A stretch of 64,000 nt of DNA, from NCBI GenBank assembly GCA_019633425.1, contig WSUB01000097.1:1-64000 (forward strand), in the 5' to 3' direction. Each line of letters starts with the position of its first letter. The stretch's first letter is position 1. The position numbers were made by a program, and so were the translations under genes. Of the stretch, positions 33,385 to 44,824 are shown piece after piece. Source of the DNA: Tulasnella sp. 424. Its lineage: Eukaryota; Basidiomycota; Agaricomycetes; Cantharellales; Tulasnellaceae. The notes under the pieces were generated by a model. The model ran no database searches. It saw only the letters and a list, made by a program, of their open reading frames with translations, and was not told where the DNA came from.

Positions 33385-35841
33385 TCAAAACCGTTTGGTC
33401 AGTCGGCCTTTGCCGAGCGTCGCACGGACTTTCATCAAAACGTCTCCGAATTTATTTTCACCGCTCCCATCCGGACCAGTACCCCAGAATGGGTCGGGAT
33501 CGTCCTATTACACAGTCAAACCCCTCGTTAGAAAGACGGACAAAGGATGCTCTCCGCGTGCATGTTTCTCAACGTACAAAGAATATTTGCGTCTCGCCCG
33601 AGTCTCGTAGTTTATCTTTGAATGCGCTATGTTGCTTGCACTTCAGCTGGATCACTTCTTCCATCTGCCGTGGTCACATCGCGGACGAGATTCTTTTTCA
33701 ATAATCTTGTTGTGGGACCACCATCTTCTCCTCTCACCTTTTGAACGCGCATCTGATCCCATCCCGGGTTTCGTTCGAAGAAAAACCTAGCTGCCTCTCC
33801 TTTCGGGTCCGCGCATTCGCGAATGTGCTCTGCCAGAAGAGGTCGGCCATCGATGAACTTTGGGTAGTTTCATTACGTCAGAAAATTGGGGGTCTCAACC
33901 CGAAGAGAAGCATTTAGAACTCACTTTCATTGCGTGGTAGAGGTGTTCTCCACTGGGATACTTTTTCTTCTTGTATTCGATAGGGAGAGGGTCTTGGTTG
34001 CTGAGAACTTCGGATGCACCATTCACTTTAGGATCAGTGACGATTAAGGGTTTCTGGGGCTCATCCGGGTTCTCGGATATCCCCAAAGCGTTGGTCGGTG
34101 CGGAGGGAAATACAGGGAAGGCAGGAACCTGCGCTTGATCTACCATATCTTGAATACAAAGATTAGTGCGCCAACGACGTTTCGCGATCGACAGTCCATT
34201 ACTTACCCGGTTGCGAGGGGGCTGAATGCTTTGAGTTCTGAGGGCGTCCTAGCGCTCCGGTTGTCTTGACTACGAGACTTAGAAAGTCAGTGCTTTGACC
34301 AATAACCTAAGAGGTTTCCTTACCCGGAGATTCGGGTCGTGACCTCCTCCAAAGAGGAGCTGAGGTTGCGGGCTCTGCGCGTAGGGTTGTTTCAGTTATG
34401 GTGCATTAACGGTGTGCCGACTTACCTTGGCTTGCAGCTTCGGACCCTGCGGCAGCCTTTGAAGACGTCATGGCCCGCCCAAGTAGCCCCTTGCGCCGAG
34501 GAGGAAGGTCTACAGCGGGAATATCAGTCACCGGTGATGTAATTCCCGGAGGTGATGGCTACCTGGGAGTTTCTTTTGAGATTTAGGTGACAGCATCGTT
34601 GCGTCTAAGAAACGATGTCAAACTTTGCCGCCCAACGCATTAGATGGAATAAGTATGTACCTTTAGCCGGGCTACTACGACCACTCGGTGGGTCAATCTC
34701 GGTCCACTCTGCTACGGTGTGATATGAGTAAAATCCCCTAATCATCGCTGTTCATGGGTACATACCGTCTTCGTACGGTGGTGGGACGCTTTCCATCGTA
34801 TTCGAACGTGAAGCTACAAGCAGGTTGTTCAATGAGCTCACGAGGATCAGCAAATCTATTAACGGGTCAAATATCACCTCCGGAATAGTTAACCAGCACC
34901 GCAGAGTCGCTCCCGCTCGTGGTCTCGACAACGGGGCTCTCGGGAAGCGCGACCTCGTTGGGAGTCTTATAGGCTTCTTCATCTTCCGATTCGCCTAAGA
35001 TATCCACTTTCCTCGGTTTGGGCCTGTTCGTAGCTCGCGGTTGGTCCGACTGCTGCCTTGGCTGTGTGGGAGCTGGCGGTGCAACAGAATGGTTTTGTCG
35101 TCGTTACTAGTGAACAAGGTTATGGTCAAGACGCGCTTACGTCGGAAACCTCCAGCCTTCTGATGCCTTGGGTCCACTTGGGCTAGTGCCGTTTCCGCTT
35201 GGTCTGCATACGGAGTGAGAGCCATTTTCGAGGGACAAAGGGAGTGGCACGAATACCTTGAAACGGGTCTGCGTTGCGATAGGAGCTGGAATTTTGTGCT
35301 TTAGTGGGGAAGGAAGGTGGAATCAGCAAATGTTAAGCCTAGTACGGTGGAGAAAACTACCTGCGGGTGTCCAAGAGTTTCCGGTCCCGGAGGATTGACA
35401 AATAGGGCAAGAAATTGGTGGATTGGCTACTTGGGTCATGACAGTACATCCACAGGGATATGTAATACTTTGTTTGCCGCCAGCAGGTCTGCTCGGGATC
35501 CTTGGAGCGGTGTTCGTGGATGGTGTGGAGTATGAGTTTGAGTATGAGCGAGGCTGGTAACCACCGCCACTTAATCGTCTGTCAGATGCTAGCAAGGTGC
35601 CGCATGTTTTGGAGCACGTTGGAAATCCCGGTGTTTTTGCAAACTGCTTGCAGTAAACACAAGCATCGGCTTCCCCCCTTTTCACCGCATCGCTATTAGG
35701 AAGGGTTTGGATTAGAGTAATTACTAAGACGCTAATTTTCAGCGCTCACTTTGCGTGTAGGAGAGAGCAATAAACGGAGTTGGGCAAGACTCTCTTGTTA
35801 CAGCCCTGCAGGAAACAATGAAGGACTTCTGGCCTCGACAT
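33385..35841 (-). CDS. Zinc-finger NADAR-domain protein
   Basis: The start is the ATG at 35839-35841 (MSRPEVLHCFLQGCNKRVLP, a finger ending VYCSLLHAK, intron). Next come ACVYCKQFAKTPGFPTCSKTC and a Cys pair module TYPCGCTVMTQVANPPISCP plus IC, like that in the finger genes at 17 and 22 kb. A disordered middle follows (DQAETALAQVDPRHQKAGGF, VDILGESEDEEAYKTPNEVA, LGISENPDEPQKPLIVTDPK). NADAR begins at EYKKKKYPSGEHLYHAMK, then FIDGRPLLAEHIRECADPKG, MEEVIQLKCKQHSAFKDKLR, DPFWGTGPDGSGENKFGDVL and the TGA at 33385-33387. The opening strand of NADAR (FY....YYEFSN in relatives) is missing here, so the domain looks N-terminally short. A second ATG at 35225 exists but lies inside a predicted intron. 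Head-to-head with the ART-Y gene at 36266. Confidence 0.8.
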
Positions 35842-36265
35842 TAATGCTCTGATTCGATCCCTATTCAACAGACGCGTGAGTGTAATAGTAAATTTCAAAG
35901 CGCCGCGTTAAATAACGAGAAATTAGTTTTATCGGTAGGGCCCAGATGCATGTGGAGTCGCACCTGGAAGCAAGTGGTTTGGAAAAAGCGCCGAGGGTTG
36001 TTTGAACACGTCCCAAATAGGATTCACGGCACGATTCAGGATATCTGAGGCCTATGAAGAGAACACTGTGTCAAGCGCTCACAGTTGTCGGAGAACCGTC
36101 AAATGATGGGGGAGGAGGTTCGGGAATGCAGAGAGCCTCAAGGACAAGGCACCTCCGCCTATCGCCGTCGCGGTGTCCGAAGTCCCAATTCAACTCTCTT
36201 GCACGATCCATCACCACCACCGACTAGATATCGGACCACAGCAACGATTCTCGAGATCTTCAAAC
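35842..36265. promoter_or_regulatory. Divergent promoter region between NADAR and ART-Y genes
   Basis: The 424 bp separating two opposite starts include, at 36160-36265, the conserved leader block shared with the genes at 22024, 46774 and 49159. Sequence from about 36.03 kb also matches 48.91-49.05 kb (for example ATATCTGAGGC.TATGAAGAGA), so most of this divergent promoter was copied. Confidence 0.6.
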
Positions 36266-37797
36266 ATGGCTAGTTTCCTCAAGAGTTTAGTAGGGCCGCC
36301 GATGTGTGAGGTGAGCGCCCACCGTGCTTGTCAGGTATGGCTATCCCTGATCGTCCTTGACTAGCACTGCGGAATTCAGCAAAGGTTCCCCGGATTTGAG
36401 TATTGCGGTAAAAGTATGACATTTCGTCCTGCTTCGATAAAATCCATTTACTGTCGCTGATACGAAACCCTCAAGCGTGCGCTGCGGCCGCCGCCGAGGC
36501 TGAGAAGAAGAAGAAGGGGGGTGCAGGGCGTGGATCTGGAGGTCCTCGAGGTGGAGCCACAGGAAATCAAGCGTATAACCGAAATAACTTTTCTTCAACG
36601 CCGGCAAGCTATGCCAGTGCGGCTTCCGGTGAGCGAGACGGTTCACCTGAGTGGAAACCCTCTAACCTACAGCCTGTTTGACAACAGGACCGAACTATGG
36701 TTTTGACTCGATGATGTGTGAAGTGGGTCAAGTACAGTCTGGTGTGCTCAAATACACTCATACTAACTAGATTTCTCATAGCAATGCGGCATACGACCAA
36801 AAAATCAAGACCGGGGACCTAATGGCCAGGTGGTTCTCCATCCATTCTGTGGAAGGAATTGCGCCGAAATAGCTCGCCAAAAGACCTCTACTCAGCAGCA
36901 ACAGTTTGCACAGGCAGGAGCACCAGCAGCTCCCTCTGTGACACGGCTTACTGCGATGGATCCCCAGCACGCCCTGGCAAAGCACGGTCCGTCTTTCTTG
37001 TCGACGTCTTCTCATCTTATGGACTAATCACCGCTCCCTAGTCTATGAAAAATTCATTGAACGCTGGGATTCAGAAGAAGTCCCTCCACCTACAGTCATA
37101 GGCATCTATCGCATTCAGCTCCCAGTGAAGTTTTACAACAGGTTCGACGGAGCTCTGTATGTCTTGGTTTCGTTTGCCCGATGATTTCACTCGACTGACT
37201 ATATTCAACATGACTGAAGTGAAATGAACGAAGGGGCCAAGGTCCTTACTACTTACTACGGGGGCCAGTCGATTTGCGAGATAGGATGCAAAGGCGAACC
37301 CGAGGGCACACTTTGCACTTGGGAGTCTTGTTCCATTTGTGTGGTTCTCCGGAATGCTTTCAACACGCTGGAATTTGGAGAGGATGCGTATGATGGGATG
37401 TAAGCACTCAAGACATCGCCGCTTTCTTCTAACTGGACACTGACTGAGGCCTGTTTCCTGCCACCAGTTATGGCTCAGGAATCTATACTCACTTGGCTCC
37501 AGCTATGGCGCATCGTTTTACCCTTGCCAAAAACCCAGAAGTCACCCCCTGTCGTGCAATCATCCAATGTCGAGTTGTCCGCGCAGGAAATCTGGAGCCT
37601 GGTCAGGCACATGCGGTATGTGATCCAGCACCAACGTTGACATGGACAGCATCTGACCAAATATGTAACAGGGTTACTTTGACGAAACGGGCCGAGTTTA
37701 CTGCAAAGACAAGCGGGCGATAATTCCAACACATCTGATTGTTTACGACCCAACTCCTCGGATTGCCCCTGACAGGAGATCCGGCAATAGGCCTTAG
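36266..37797 (+). CDS. Zinc-finger protein with diverged ART-Y domain
   Basis: The ATG at 36266 reads MASFLKSLVGPPMCE, intron, the finger HCGIQQRFPGFEYCGKS with the next exon CAAAAAEAEKKKKGGAGRGS (one RGG unit like those repeated at 22.3 kb), NYGFDSMMCE, then the finger QCGIRPKNQDRGP ... HPFCGRNC. The ART-Y domain: KFIERWDSEEVPPPTVIGIY, LTTYYGGQSICEIGCKG, CTWESCSICVVL, YGSGIYTHLAPAMAHRFTLA, CRAIIQCRVVRAGN, FDETGRVYCKDKRAIIPTHL and IVYDPTPRIAPDRRSGNRP, with TAG at 37795-37797. Triad by alignment: Tyr (YYGG), Tyr (GIY), Glu (FDE). Its front half matches the finger-only gene at 22 kb closely, so those two differ mainly by presence of the ART-Y exons. Divergent partner of the NADAR gene. Confidence 0.87.
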
Positions 37798-38095
37798 AGT
37801 AGTATTCCTTGACCTGTTCATCCTGTCTGGTAGCCAGTGTCTTTCCTTCCACTGTCTTGTACACGTTCTTGTAATACGAAGCCAATTTTGATTTTCGAAT
37901 CGGTAAAGCAAGTACAACATAAAACACAAAAGAAAAGACCCTCGATCGACAACAAGGGGAAAGGCGAGAGGAAATACATCCGAGCGAGCCGAGAAGACAT
38001 AAATATTGAAGCAGCATGATCGAGCTGGGAAGGTCGGGGGTTCTGAATACAAAAGAAAATATGGAGACACAGATGGAGGGGGGATTTAGGCAACG

Positions 38096-41000
38096 GCTGC
38101 TGCAGCCGCAGCGCGAGTAGACCTCCTCGTTCGGCCTGGAGACTCGGGGGCAGCGCCGGCCGTAGACTTGGCTGTGCTGGCGGGCTTTTTCGGAGATTTC
38201 TCCTCGGGCGCAGCGGCACCATCATCAGCAGCCACCTCATCCTCCGATTCCACCTCATGGTCCTCCCCTTCAGCAGGGACAGGCGAATCTCCTTTGGACT
38301 TGACCGCGGAGGCACCGGTTTTGAGGACAACCTTCGCGACCTTCTTTCCTCCCTTCTTCGGACTTGCGCTCTTTCCAGAGCTAGCTGGTTTGACTGTAGG
38401 AGAGGTGGGTTCAGGATCTTTGCCCTTGGCAGGTCGTCCACGTCGAGGTCGACCCTTCGGGCTCTCGGTCGGCTCTGCCTCTTGATCAGCAGCCGGTTGT
38501 TCTTCCGCGCCCTTCGCCTCGTCAACGCCATCAGCTTGATCTTGGTGTTGGATGGTTTGACGGCAGTCTTTGCAATACCACTTAGCGGGAATATCCCCTA
38601 CAATGTCGGTGCAACCCAGATGGAACTAAAGAGCGGACGTTAGGAGTGCCATACGGTGACTGCAAGCGCCATGTCCACCTACCCATTCTCTTGGACAGTT
38701 TGAGCCGTTGTCGCACCCAATCATCTGTCCGGACGAAGAAATATTGTCAAAATATGCTCCCCAAACGGAGAGATATGCACTCTATACTCACACTACCATA
38801 CTCGACGTCATTGCAATAACAGAACCGCCGTTCTTCGCCATCCTCGCCAGTCGGAGCGGGCCCAGGCCCGGTATCCTCAGGAATACCCTCTGCAGCAGCA
38901 GCAACATCCTCACTCTGAGCTTGCCCGTCGGCTTCACCCATCGCATTCCCTTTGCGGGGCGACTTCCGCGTCGCCTTGGCAGGTTGCACCGCGATGCCGC
39001 TGAGGACTTCGGACAACTCCGGTTGAGGCTGCTGTCCTCGAGGAACGACAGGTACATCTGCCATCTTCGCAGCTCCAAAGACCTGTTGCTGTTGATACTG
39101 CTGTTGGAGGGTCGGAGGCGCCATCGCCGTATTTGGAGCCGCCACTTGTTGCGCTTGCACTTGCTGAGCATGGAAAACGGCAGCTTGTTCTGAAAAAAAT
39201 CGTACAGCAAGGACGGGAAAAAACTCAGAATTTGAGCGAATACATTGTATTAAGAAGTGAATTCTCACCTGCCCAGGGATCCATATCGACGCTGACACCC
39301 GCTGGGGCTTCCATGCTGACGAGACCTTCCATGCTCGGATGTGCCAGCCCTTGGTCCATACTGATCATGGTGGCGTCCATGGCATCATCTTCGTCATCAT
39401 CCTCATCGTCAACTTTCTTCCCCTTTCCTTTGGACTTTTTGACTTTCTTGGAAACTGCGATATATACCGCGACTCATCAGCGACAAATGTTCATAGCATT
39501 TCGCCACAACATTTCACTCACCGTCACCGATCAAACCGTCTTCCTGAGCAGCCGAACTAGCTTGCTGGTAAGACGTCGCGTGATGAACAGCAACGCTCAA
39601 ATCCCGATACTCCACATTCGGGTCAGCAGGAATTTGCGTTCCATCGGCCAAGATGAACATCCCTTCGACCAGTCTGGCTCCCTTCGGGATTCCACCCTGC
39701 TTCATCTTCTCCAACGCCCGGCGCTTCATCGCGTAATGCCTCTTACTAGCTCTCGCTCGCTCTATCCGTTCCTCCTTTGTCAAGAGTGGGTGAACACGCG
39801 GGACCAATCCACCGCCTCCATTGCCCATTCCAACTCCGGAAGCGGGACCACCGGGTCGAGCGCCTCCCGATGGGCGGCGCTTCGACATTGGCGCGACAGG
39901 GTGAGGGGGGATGGACGAAATGGGAATATTGGTGCCTGGCAAGATATGCATGGGCGCCATTCCGTGAGGAGGGTAACCACCAACGCCAGGAGGTAAAGGA
40001 TGAACGGGCATGCCATTCATGGACAAGAGACCCATCATTCCGTCTGGTCCCACCATCGCCATTTCACCGGGACCTTGCGCTCCTTCGGGCTGGCCCTGCA
40101 TACCGCTTGTTGCGTCTCCCACCTGAACGTCAGATGGCCCATCATCGCCATCGTCTTCTCCGCTATCAATCTGCTCGGCCGTCTTCGGTCGTGGTCTCCC
40201 ACCAGTGTGGCCTCCAGCAGCGGTCTTCCTCTCAAACACAAAGTCGTGTTTGCCCGTAACATGCCTCCTCCACATCCCTCTCGCATTCGGTCCAGAGTAG
40301 TGCCGCTTGCAGAACAAGCACCGCATATCGGTGGTCTTGCGCGGAGGTTCCAGTTGTTTCGGGTACGCTTCCCCGAAATCGGAACGAAGGAGATACGTTC
40401 CTTCCGGTACCTCGGTGTAGGTGATGGTCAGCGATTCAGGAGCGCGGATAACGGCGTCGAGGTGACTGGGAAGAGTATGGTCCGTCACAGCGAGTGGAAG
40501 AGTGAGCTGCATGCCGGGATGAGCGAGGTGAGGGGGTTGATGAGTGTTTGGTGGGTGTGGATGATGAAGAGGGGGTAGAAGGTGAGCATGCCCGTAAGGA
40601 TGGTGATGATGGGCATTGGGATCTGCAGGATTTGGGACAAACTCTGGAGGTGGCATATGTCCCGCGAATCCAGGAGGGAAAGCATAAGCCCCATACGGCG
40701 CGTGTTGAGCGGGTGGTGGGTGTCCAGGTTGACCTTGTTGATTCTCGCCCGAGCCATCACCTTCCTTATCGCCTTCCTGTTCTCCTTCTTTCTCATCAGA
40801 CTCGCCCTCTTTCTTCTCTCCCATTGCAGCCGCTTGAGCAGCTGCTGGGTTGAAGCCTGGTGGCGGTGGTGGCGGCTGCATGTGCATCATCGGGTAAGGC
40901 TGAGCTCCGGGAGCCATCATCCCCGGCGGCGGAGGGAACATTGGATACCCAGCAGGTGGAGGAGGGAGGTACGGGTTATGCGGTAGCATCATGCCTGGAG

Positions 41001-41825
41001 GGGGCATCCCAGGGATGTGGGCGTATGGATTGTTCGGGTCGCCATAGCGGACGAGGTAAGGGTTGGATGGATCAGGATGCCCCGGGCCCGAAGGAGTCAG
41101 ACCAGGTTGTGGAGGAACAGGGGCAGTAGCGGGTTGTTGTGCGGCTGGGTTCTGAGCGACGACGGGAACAGCGGCAGCAGGGCTGCTTGAAGCGGCGGAC
41201 GCAGCTTCACCGGGCGTGTTCTCGGTCGGCCTGTCACCGCCACGCCCACGAGACTTGATTGGAGCGGTGGACGCAGCTTTCGAGCCTTGCGGTTCTTGCG
41301 GTGCTGCATCTGCGAGGCGAAAGATAGGTTGGTCAGATCGAGCGTCGAACCTTCGACACCGAGTGTCAATTATTAGTGAAGCAAAGCCACACCTTTGCCG
41401 GCCGGTTGCTGTTCGTCCTGGTCAGCTACGTTTTCAGCAGCGACGATCTTGTCCTTGGCAGCCATGGCGGATTTTCGCTGGGAGCGCTTCGAGGCAGCCT
41501 TCGCCGGTTGTTGCTGTGCCTCCTCTGCGGTATCCCCTGTTGGTACATTTTGCCCTGAATCTCCGGTCGTCGTTGCTAGTGGATCATGGGGTTCTGTGGT
41601 GGGTGGGGCCTCCTGTGCAGGATTGCTGTCGGAGGTGGGTAGAGTAGCTTCGCCCTCAGTCGCATTGTTTGTATTCGACGTTCTTGCTTTCTTGGAGTTC
41701 CTGGTCGACGCGCTTGGACCAGCGGCGGTGACTCCTGAGGCAGCAGCGGAGGCCACGTCAGCGGTGATTGCAGAGGCGTCGTGCACGTCGCTTTCTCTAG
41801 GACGCTTGGATCCCAGCGTCGTCAT
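38096..41825 (-). CDS. Chromatin protein with C2H2 finger and ING-type PHD finger
   Basis: The ATG at 41823-41825 reads MTTLGSKRPRESDVHDASAI; the stop is TAA at 38096-38098 after STRAAAAAAVA. The long second exon is Pro/Met/Gly-rich and holds a C2H2-like finger (CLFCKRHYSGPNARGMWRRH then VTGKH). The C-terminal part carries a PHD finger split by two introns: RRFCYCNDVEYGS, MIGCDNGSNCPREW, FHLGCTDIVGDIPAKWYCKD. This matches the ING family PHD (YCxCNxxxYGxMIGCDN...WFHxxC...KWYCxxC), which reads H3 Lys4 trimethylation. A Lys/Ser/Pro-rich tail with AT-hook-like RPRRGRPAKG follows. Unlike its neighbours it has no ART, NADAR or cluster-type finger, so it is probably an ordinary nuclear gene enclosed by the cluster. 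I saw no ING N-terminal domain. Confidence 0.85.
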
Positions 41826-42060
41826 GGTGTAGAGGGGCGAGCGATGTCGATGAGGGCTGGGGATGTCCTTGCTTGTTCGTAGACGTCGAAAACGAACTCG
41901 ACGATGTTCGGGGGGAGAGTTTGGTTTTCGCCTGGGACCTCACTCGCTCTCTGCCGGGGTTTTGAAGATTCGAACATCTACCTTTCCCACGCAAACAACA
42001 CATTGTATTCGAGAAACGACTGTGATCTCCCCTATATCACACACTCTTACATATCCCGTC

Positions 42061-42418
42061 TTATCGCCCTCCTTTTGCCTGCGCAAGCTCGGCCCTCAAG
42101 CGTTCGATTTCAGCCGACAGCGTTTCCTTGACCTGTATGGAACAGAAACCCCCAGTTGAAATCCATAGCCCAGGACGCTATAAAGGATATCACTAACCCG
42201 AATGCCCTCGTTGCGTAGTTGCTCGGCTTCCCATTGAGCCTAAATGCGGTGAGTTGTTAGTGGCAACCCCGGGAGCGATGAAGAAAGCGGGTATTGTGCC
42301 GCACCTTTTCGATCAAAACTCTAGCCTTGCTCGCCTCATCATCTCTCGCGCGCTGGATCATCAGGGCAATCTCCTGAGATGCGCGTTTAACGGGATCACC
42401 TTCGGCGGGAGTGGCCAT
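42061..42418 (-). CDS. Small coiled-coil protein, about 73 residues
   Basis: The ATG at 42416-42418 reads MATPAEGDPVKRASQEIALM; the second exon is AQWEAEQLRNEGIR and the third VKETLSAEIERLRAELAQAK ending GGR and TAA at 42061-42063. Heptad-like Leu/Ile spacing through most of its length predicts a coiled coil. Compositionally it resembles small subunits of larger complexes, but I cannot name it. Not related to the ART cluster. Confidence 0.6.
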
Positions 42419-42420
42419 TT

Positions 42421-42960
42421 TTATCTATAGAGTAGACAGTTGATAGAAGAGAAACTGAAGGTAGGTTCCTGGAAGTGGGAGACGTCCAGGTTGGTTTGCT
42501 TCGGTGCAGCCTCCTCCTTCCATCCGACTCTCACGCTTACCCCTTGAGCCTTGGCTCTCCCCGAATCGCGGCATTCGATACATGTATTGTACAGTAGTCT
42601 CAATAGTATACTAAGTGCTCGCAGAAGTTTCAAGAAGGATTGTTTTGCGATGTGACCAATCTGAATTCACCAATCCGCCCGAACGTGATCGCCCTCAACA
42701 GCAATATTCCCAGATGTTCCCGGTATGTACTCGGCATCCTTCCCTACCACCTCACCGCGAAGCCAGAATCAACCCATAACGCTCTCGAGCGCACCACGCA
42801 GCAAGTTTCTCACATTATGCCTCGAATAAAGCTGTGTTCATCTCACAACCTATCAGGATTCAGTACACGCGGCTTCAAAGTCACTTGTCCAGACCTGTGC
42901 GACTGGAGGTCTCCTGCACATTAACCGCCAAACGATTAGAATTTTCCACAACCAACCAAA
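42421..42960. other. Divergent intergenic region
   Basis: Lies between the coiled-coil gene (minus) and the ART-Y gene (plus); open frames here (42421-42633 minus, 42640-42924 plus) have no motif support. Presumed promoters for both genes. Confidence 0.4.
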
Positions 42961-44552
42961 ATGGAATCCAACTCCCCACTAGACACTCTCCCTCCTACTT
43001 TGTCAAAACCTCTTGAAGATGTAGCCAACGAGAAAGTAGGAGGTTTTCTAGCATCCCGCTGGGGGAGAACATGAACTAATGATCCCCTTTCCCCCAGCAG
43101 CAGACTGGTACGACGCTACGGCCTAGCTAGATGTTACCACACTCGCACGGGTAGTTAATATTTATTCTTTGACAGATTCCGCCGGAAAGAATGAACCAGA
43201 GGAATCGGATCAGCCCGACGTTGCGGTTTCTCCTCCCTCGGACGGGGAGGCTTCGTCCGATGGTATGACAATTAGCACGCAAGGAGTACTTAAAGCGAAC
43301 CAGCCATAACTGAGGATCAATCTTTAGATCTAGGTCCAGAAGACTGTGTCCGATCCCCGAAAAAAGAAACAAAGGCTCCCAGCACAGGCGCCGACCCATC
43401 GCCCAAGTACATGCCGCTGCGCGCTAAGCGTCATCGCACCGTCAGCTTCCTGACTATTTCCACTCAGAAATAGGTCCCCAAAACCAAAGACGCCATCTCA
43501 ACCTGAATTCCGAATATGCCCGCACTGTCGCGAATGGCCCATTCAGGGGCCGTATGAATTCTGCTCCGAGGTAAGGAAACTTTCGCTTTTCGCCTCAAAT
43601 GCTCCGAATAACCTGCAAATTCAAAATCTAGAAATGTGAGAGAGAAGCGGGGATCGCAAAGCGAAAAGCTGTTTTTCGGGTTCTCAAACCGTTGGAGCCG
43701 AAAGATAGGGTTGCACAAGCCAGTAAGCATATCCGCCCTCACGCCTGCGAGCTGAGTTGGTGACCTTATGCTTCATAGTATATCACAAATTTATCACCGA
43801 ATGGGAGGACCCGACTGGTGAACTTGCGGCTCCGGAGGTCACGGCCATCTACCAGATCTCGTTACCTTATTACGAAGACCGGTTTCTCGACGCAATGCAA
43901 GTCCCCAACTGCCACTGGAATTTGTGATTTTTTTTTTCATTTACTCACTAGACGTGTCGTCCATCCAGCGCAAAAGCCCAAGCTCACGGAGGATCCAACA
44001 CCAAGTCGGCTTGGTTTGCGTGTCAATGCATCTGCGACGTCGGGGTGAAGTCGGCGGATCTGTGTAACTTCCGGTCATGTGGGATCTGTATGGTGGTCAA
44101 GAGTGGGTTCGACGAACTGGCTTTCGGACAGACTACGAACAACGGAATGTGAGCACTGCGAAACGGGCGTTCATCCTGCTGCTGTCGAGGCTGACTGGTA
44201 TTCCCGCGTTTAGATACGGAGACGGAATTTATGCCAATCTAAATCCTGCTATGGCCCACCGCTTCACTGTTCGCAAGGTTGATCATGATTCAAGAGTGGT
44301 TATTTTATGCAGTATTGTGGAGTTGGAGCCAGGTGCCCCGGTGGAAAATATCCTAGACTACGGGGTGAGCTCTTCGTTTACTGCTTGCTCCGAGTTGCAA
44401 TTCTAATAGAAGCGGAAATATAGGCTGCAATAGACGGATCAGGAAAGGTGTTTTGTGCGAAGAAGGACGTAATTATACCTAGGCGTCTGGTCGTCTACTC
44501 GATCAAGCCGCCAGCTCAACAAGGCCCGACAACGAAGATGGACGTAGACTGA
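42961..44552 (+). CDS. ART-Y protein with a degenerate active site
   Basis: The ATG at 42961 reads MESNSPLDTLPPTLSKPLED, followed by acidic/Ser-rich exons (DSAGKNEPEESDQPDVAVSP), one finger (ICPHCREWPIQGPYEFCSE, next exon KCEREAGIAKRK), then KFITEWEDPTGELAAPEVTA, QISLPYYEDRFLDAM and a GC donor. The motif usually YYGG or FYGG reads SAWFACQCICDVGVKS here, so His/Tyr becomes Phe and Gly becomes Ala; the Cys cluster CNFRSCGICMVV remains. GDGIYANLNPAMAHRFTVRK and RVVILCSIVELEPG are normal; the end is AAIDGSGKVFCAKKDVIIPR with the usual Glu replaced by Gly. Stop TGA at 44550-44552. Two of three triad sites are lost while the fold residues stay, so it is likely a non-catalytic ART fold or an early pseudogene. 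The ART-Y domain resembles the 5.4-kb gene more than the 36-kb one (ANLNPA, PRRL/PRQL). Confidence 0.8.
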
Positions 44553-44824
44553 TTAGGACAATCATATTTACATTACCCCTTGTACTTTACGATGAGCATG
44601 TCATTTTCTAATCTGCCATGCCATCGCTTCATTTCATAGCTAATTGAGGAGCCTGGTGGAGGTGGCGTCGTCGGAGAAGCTTGGCGCTGTTTGCGCGTCC
44701 TCAAACAGGAGTTGAAACGGACCTCCCTTCCCTCCGTCACTTGTTGACACCGAGCTGCAACCAAACCACCCATCCTCATTCAATCAACTGCACGCTCAAC
44801 TCGACACTGATCCACACCCTCAGA

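Noticed and set aside
35223..35225. ATG at 35225 as start of the 33-35 kb NADAR gene
   Set aside because: It lies in a predicted intron between ADPFQ and DQAETALA, and upstream finger exons splice in frame across it.
39133..39996. Long plus-strand open frame opposite the PHD gene (and similar ones at 38168, 39777 and 40000)
   Set aside because: They mirror low-complexity coding sequence on the minus strand, which carries the PHD, C2H2 and consistent splice sites.
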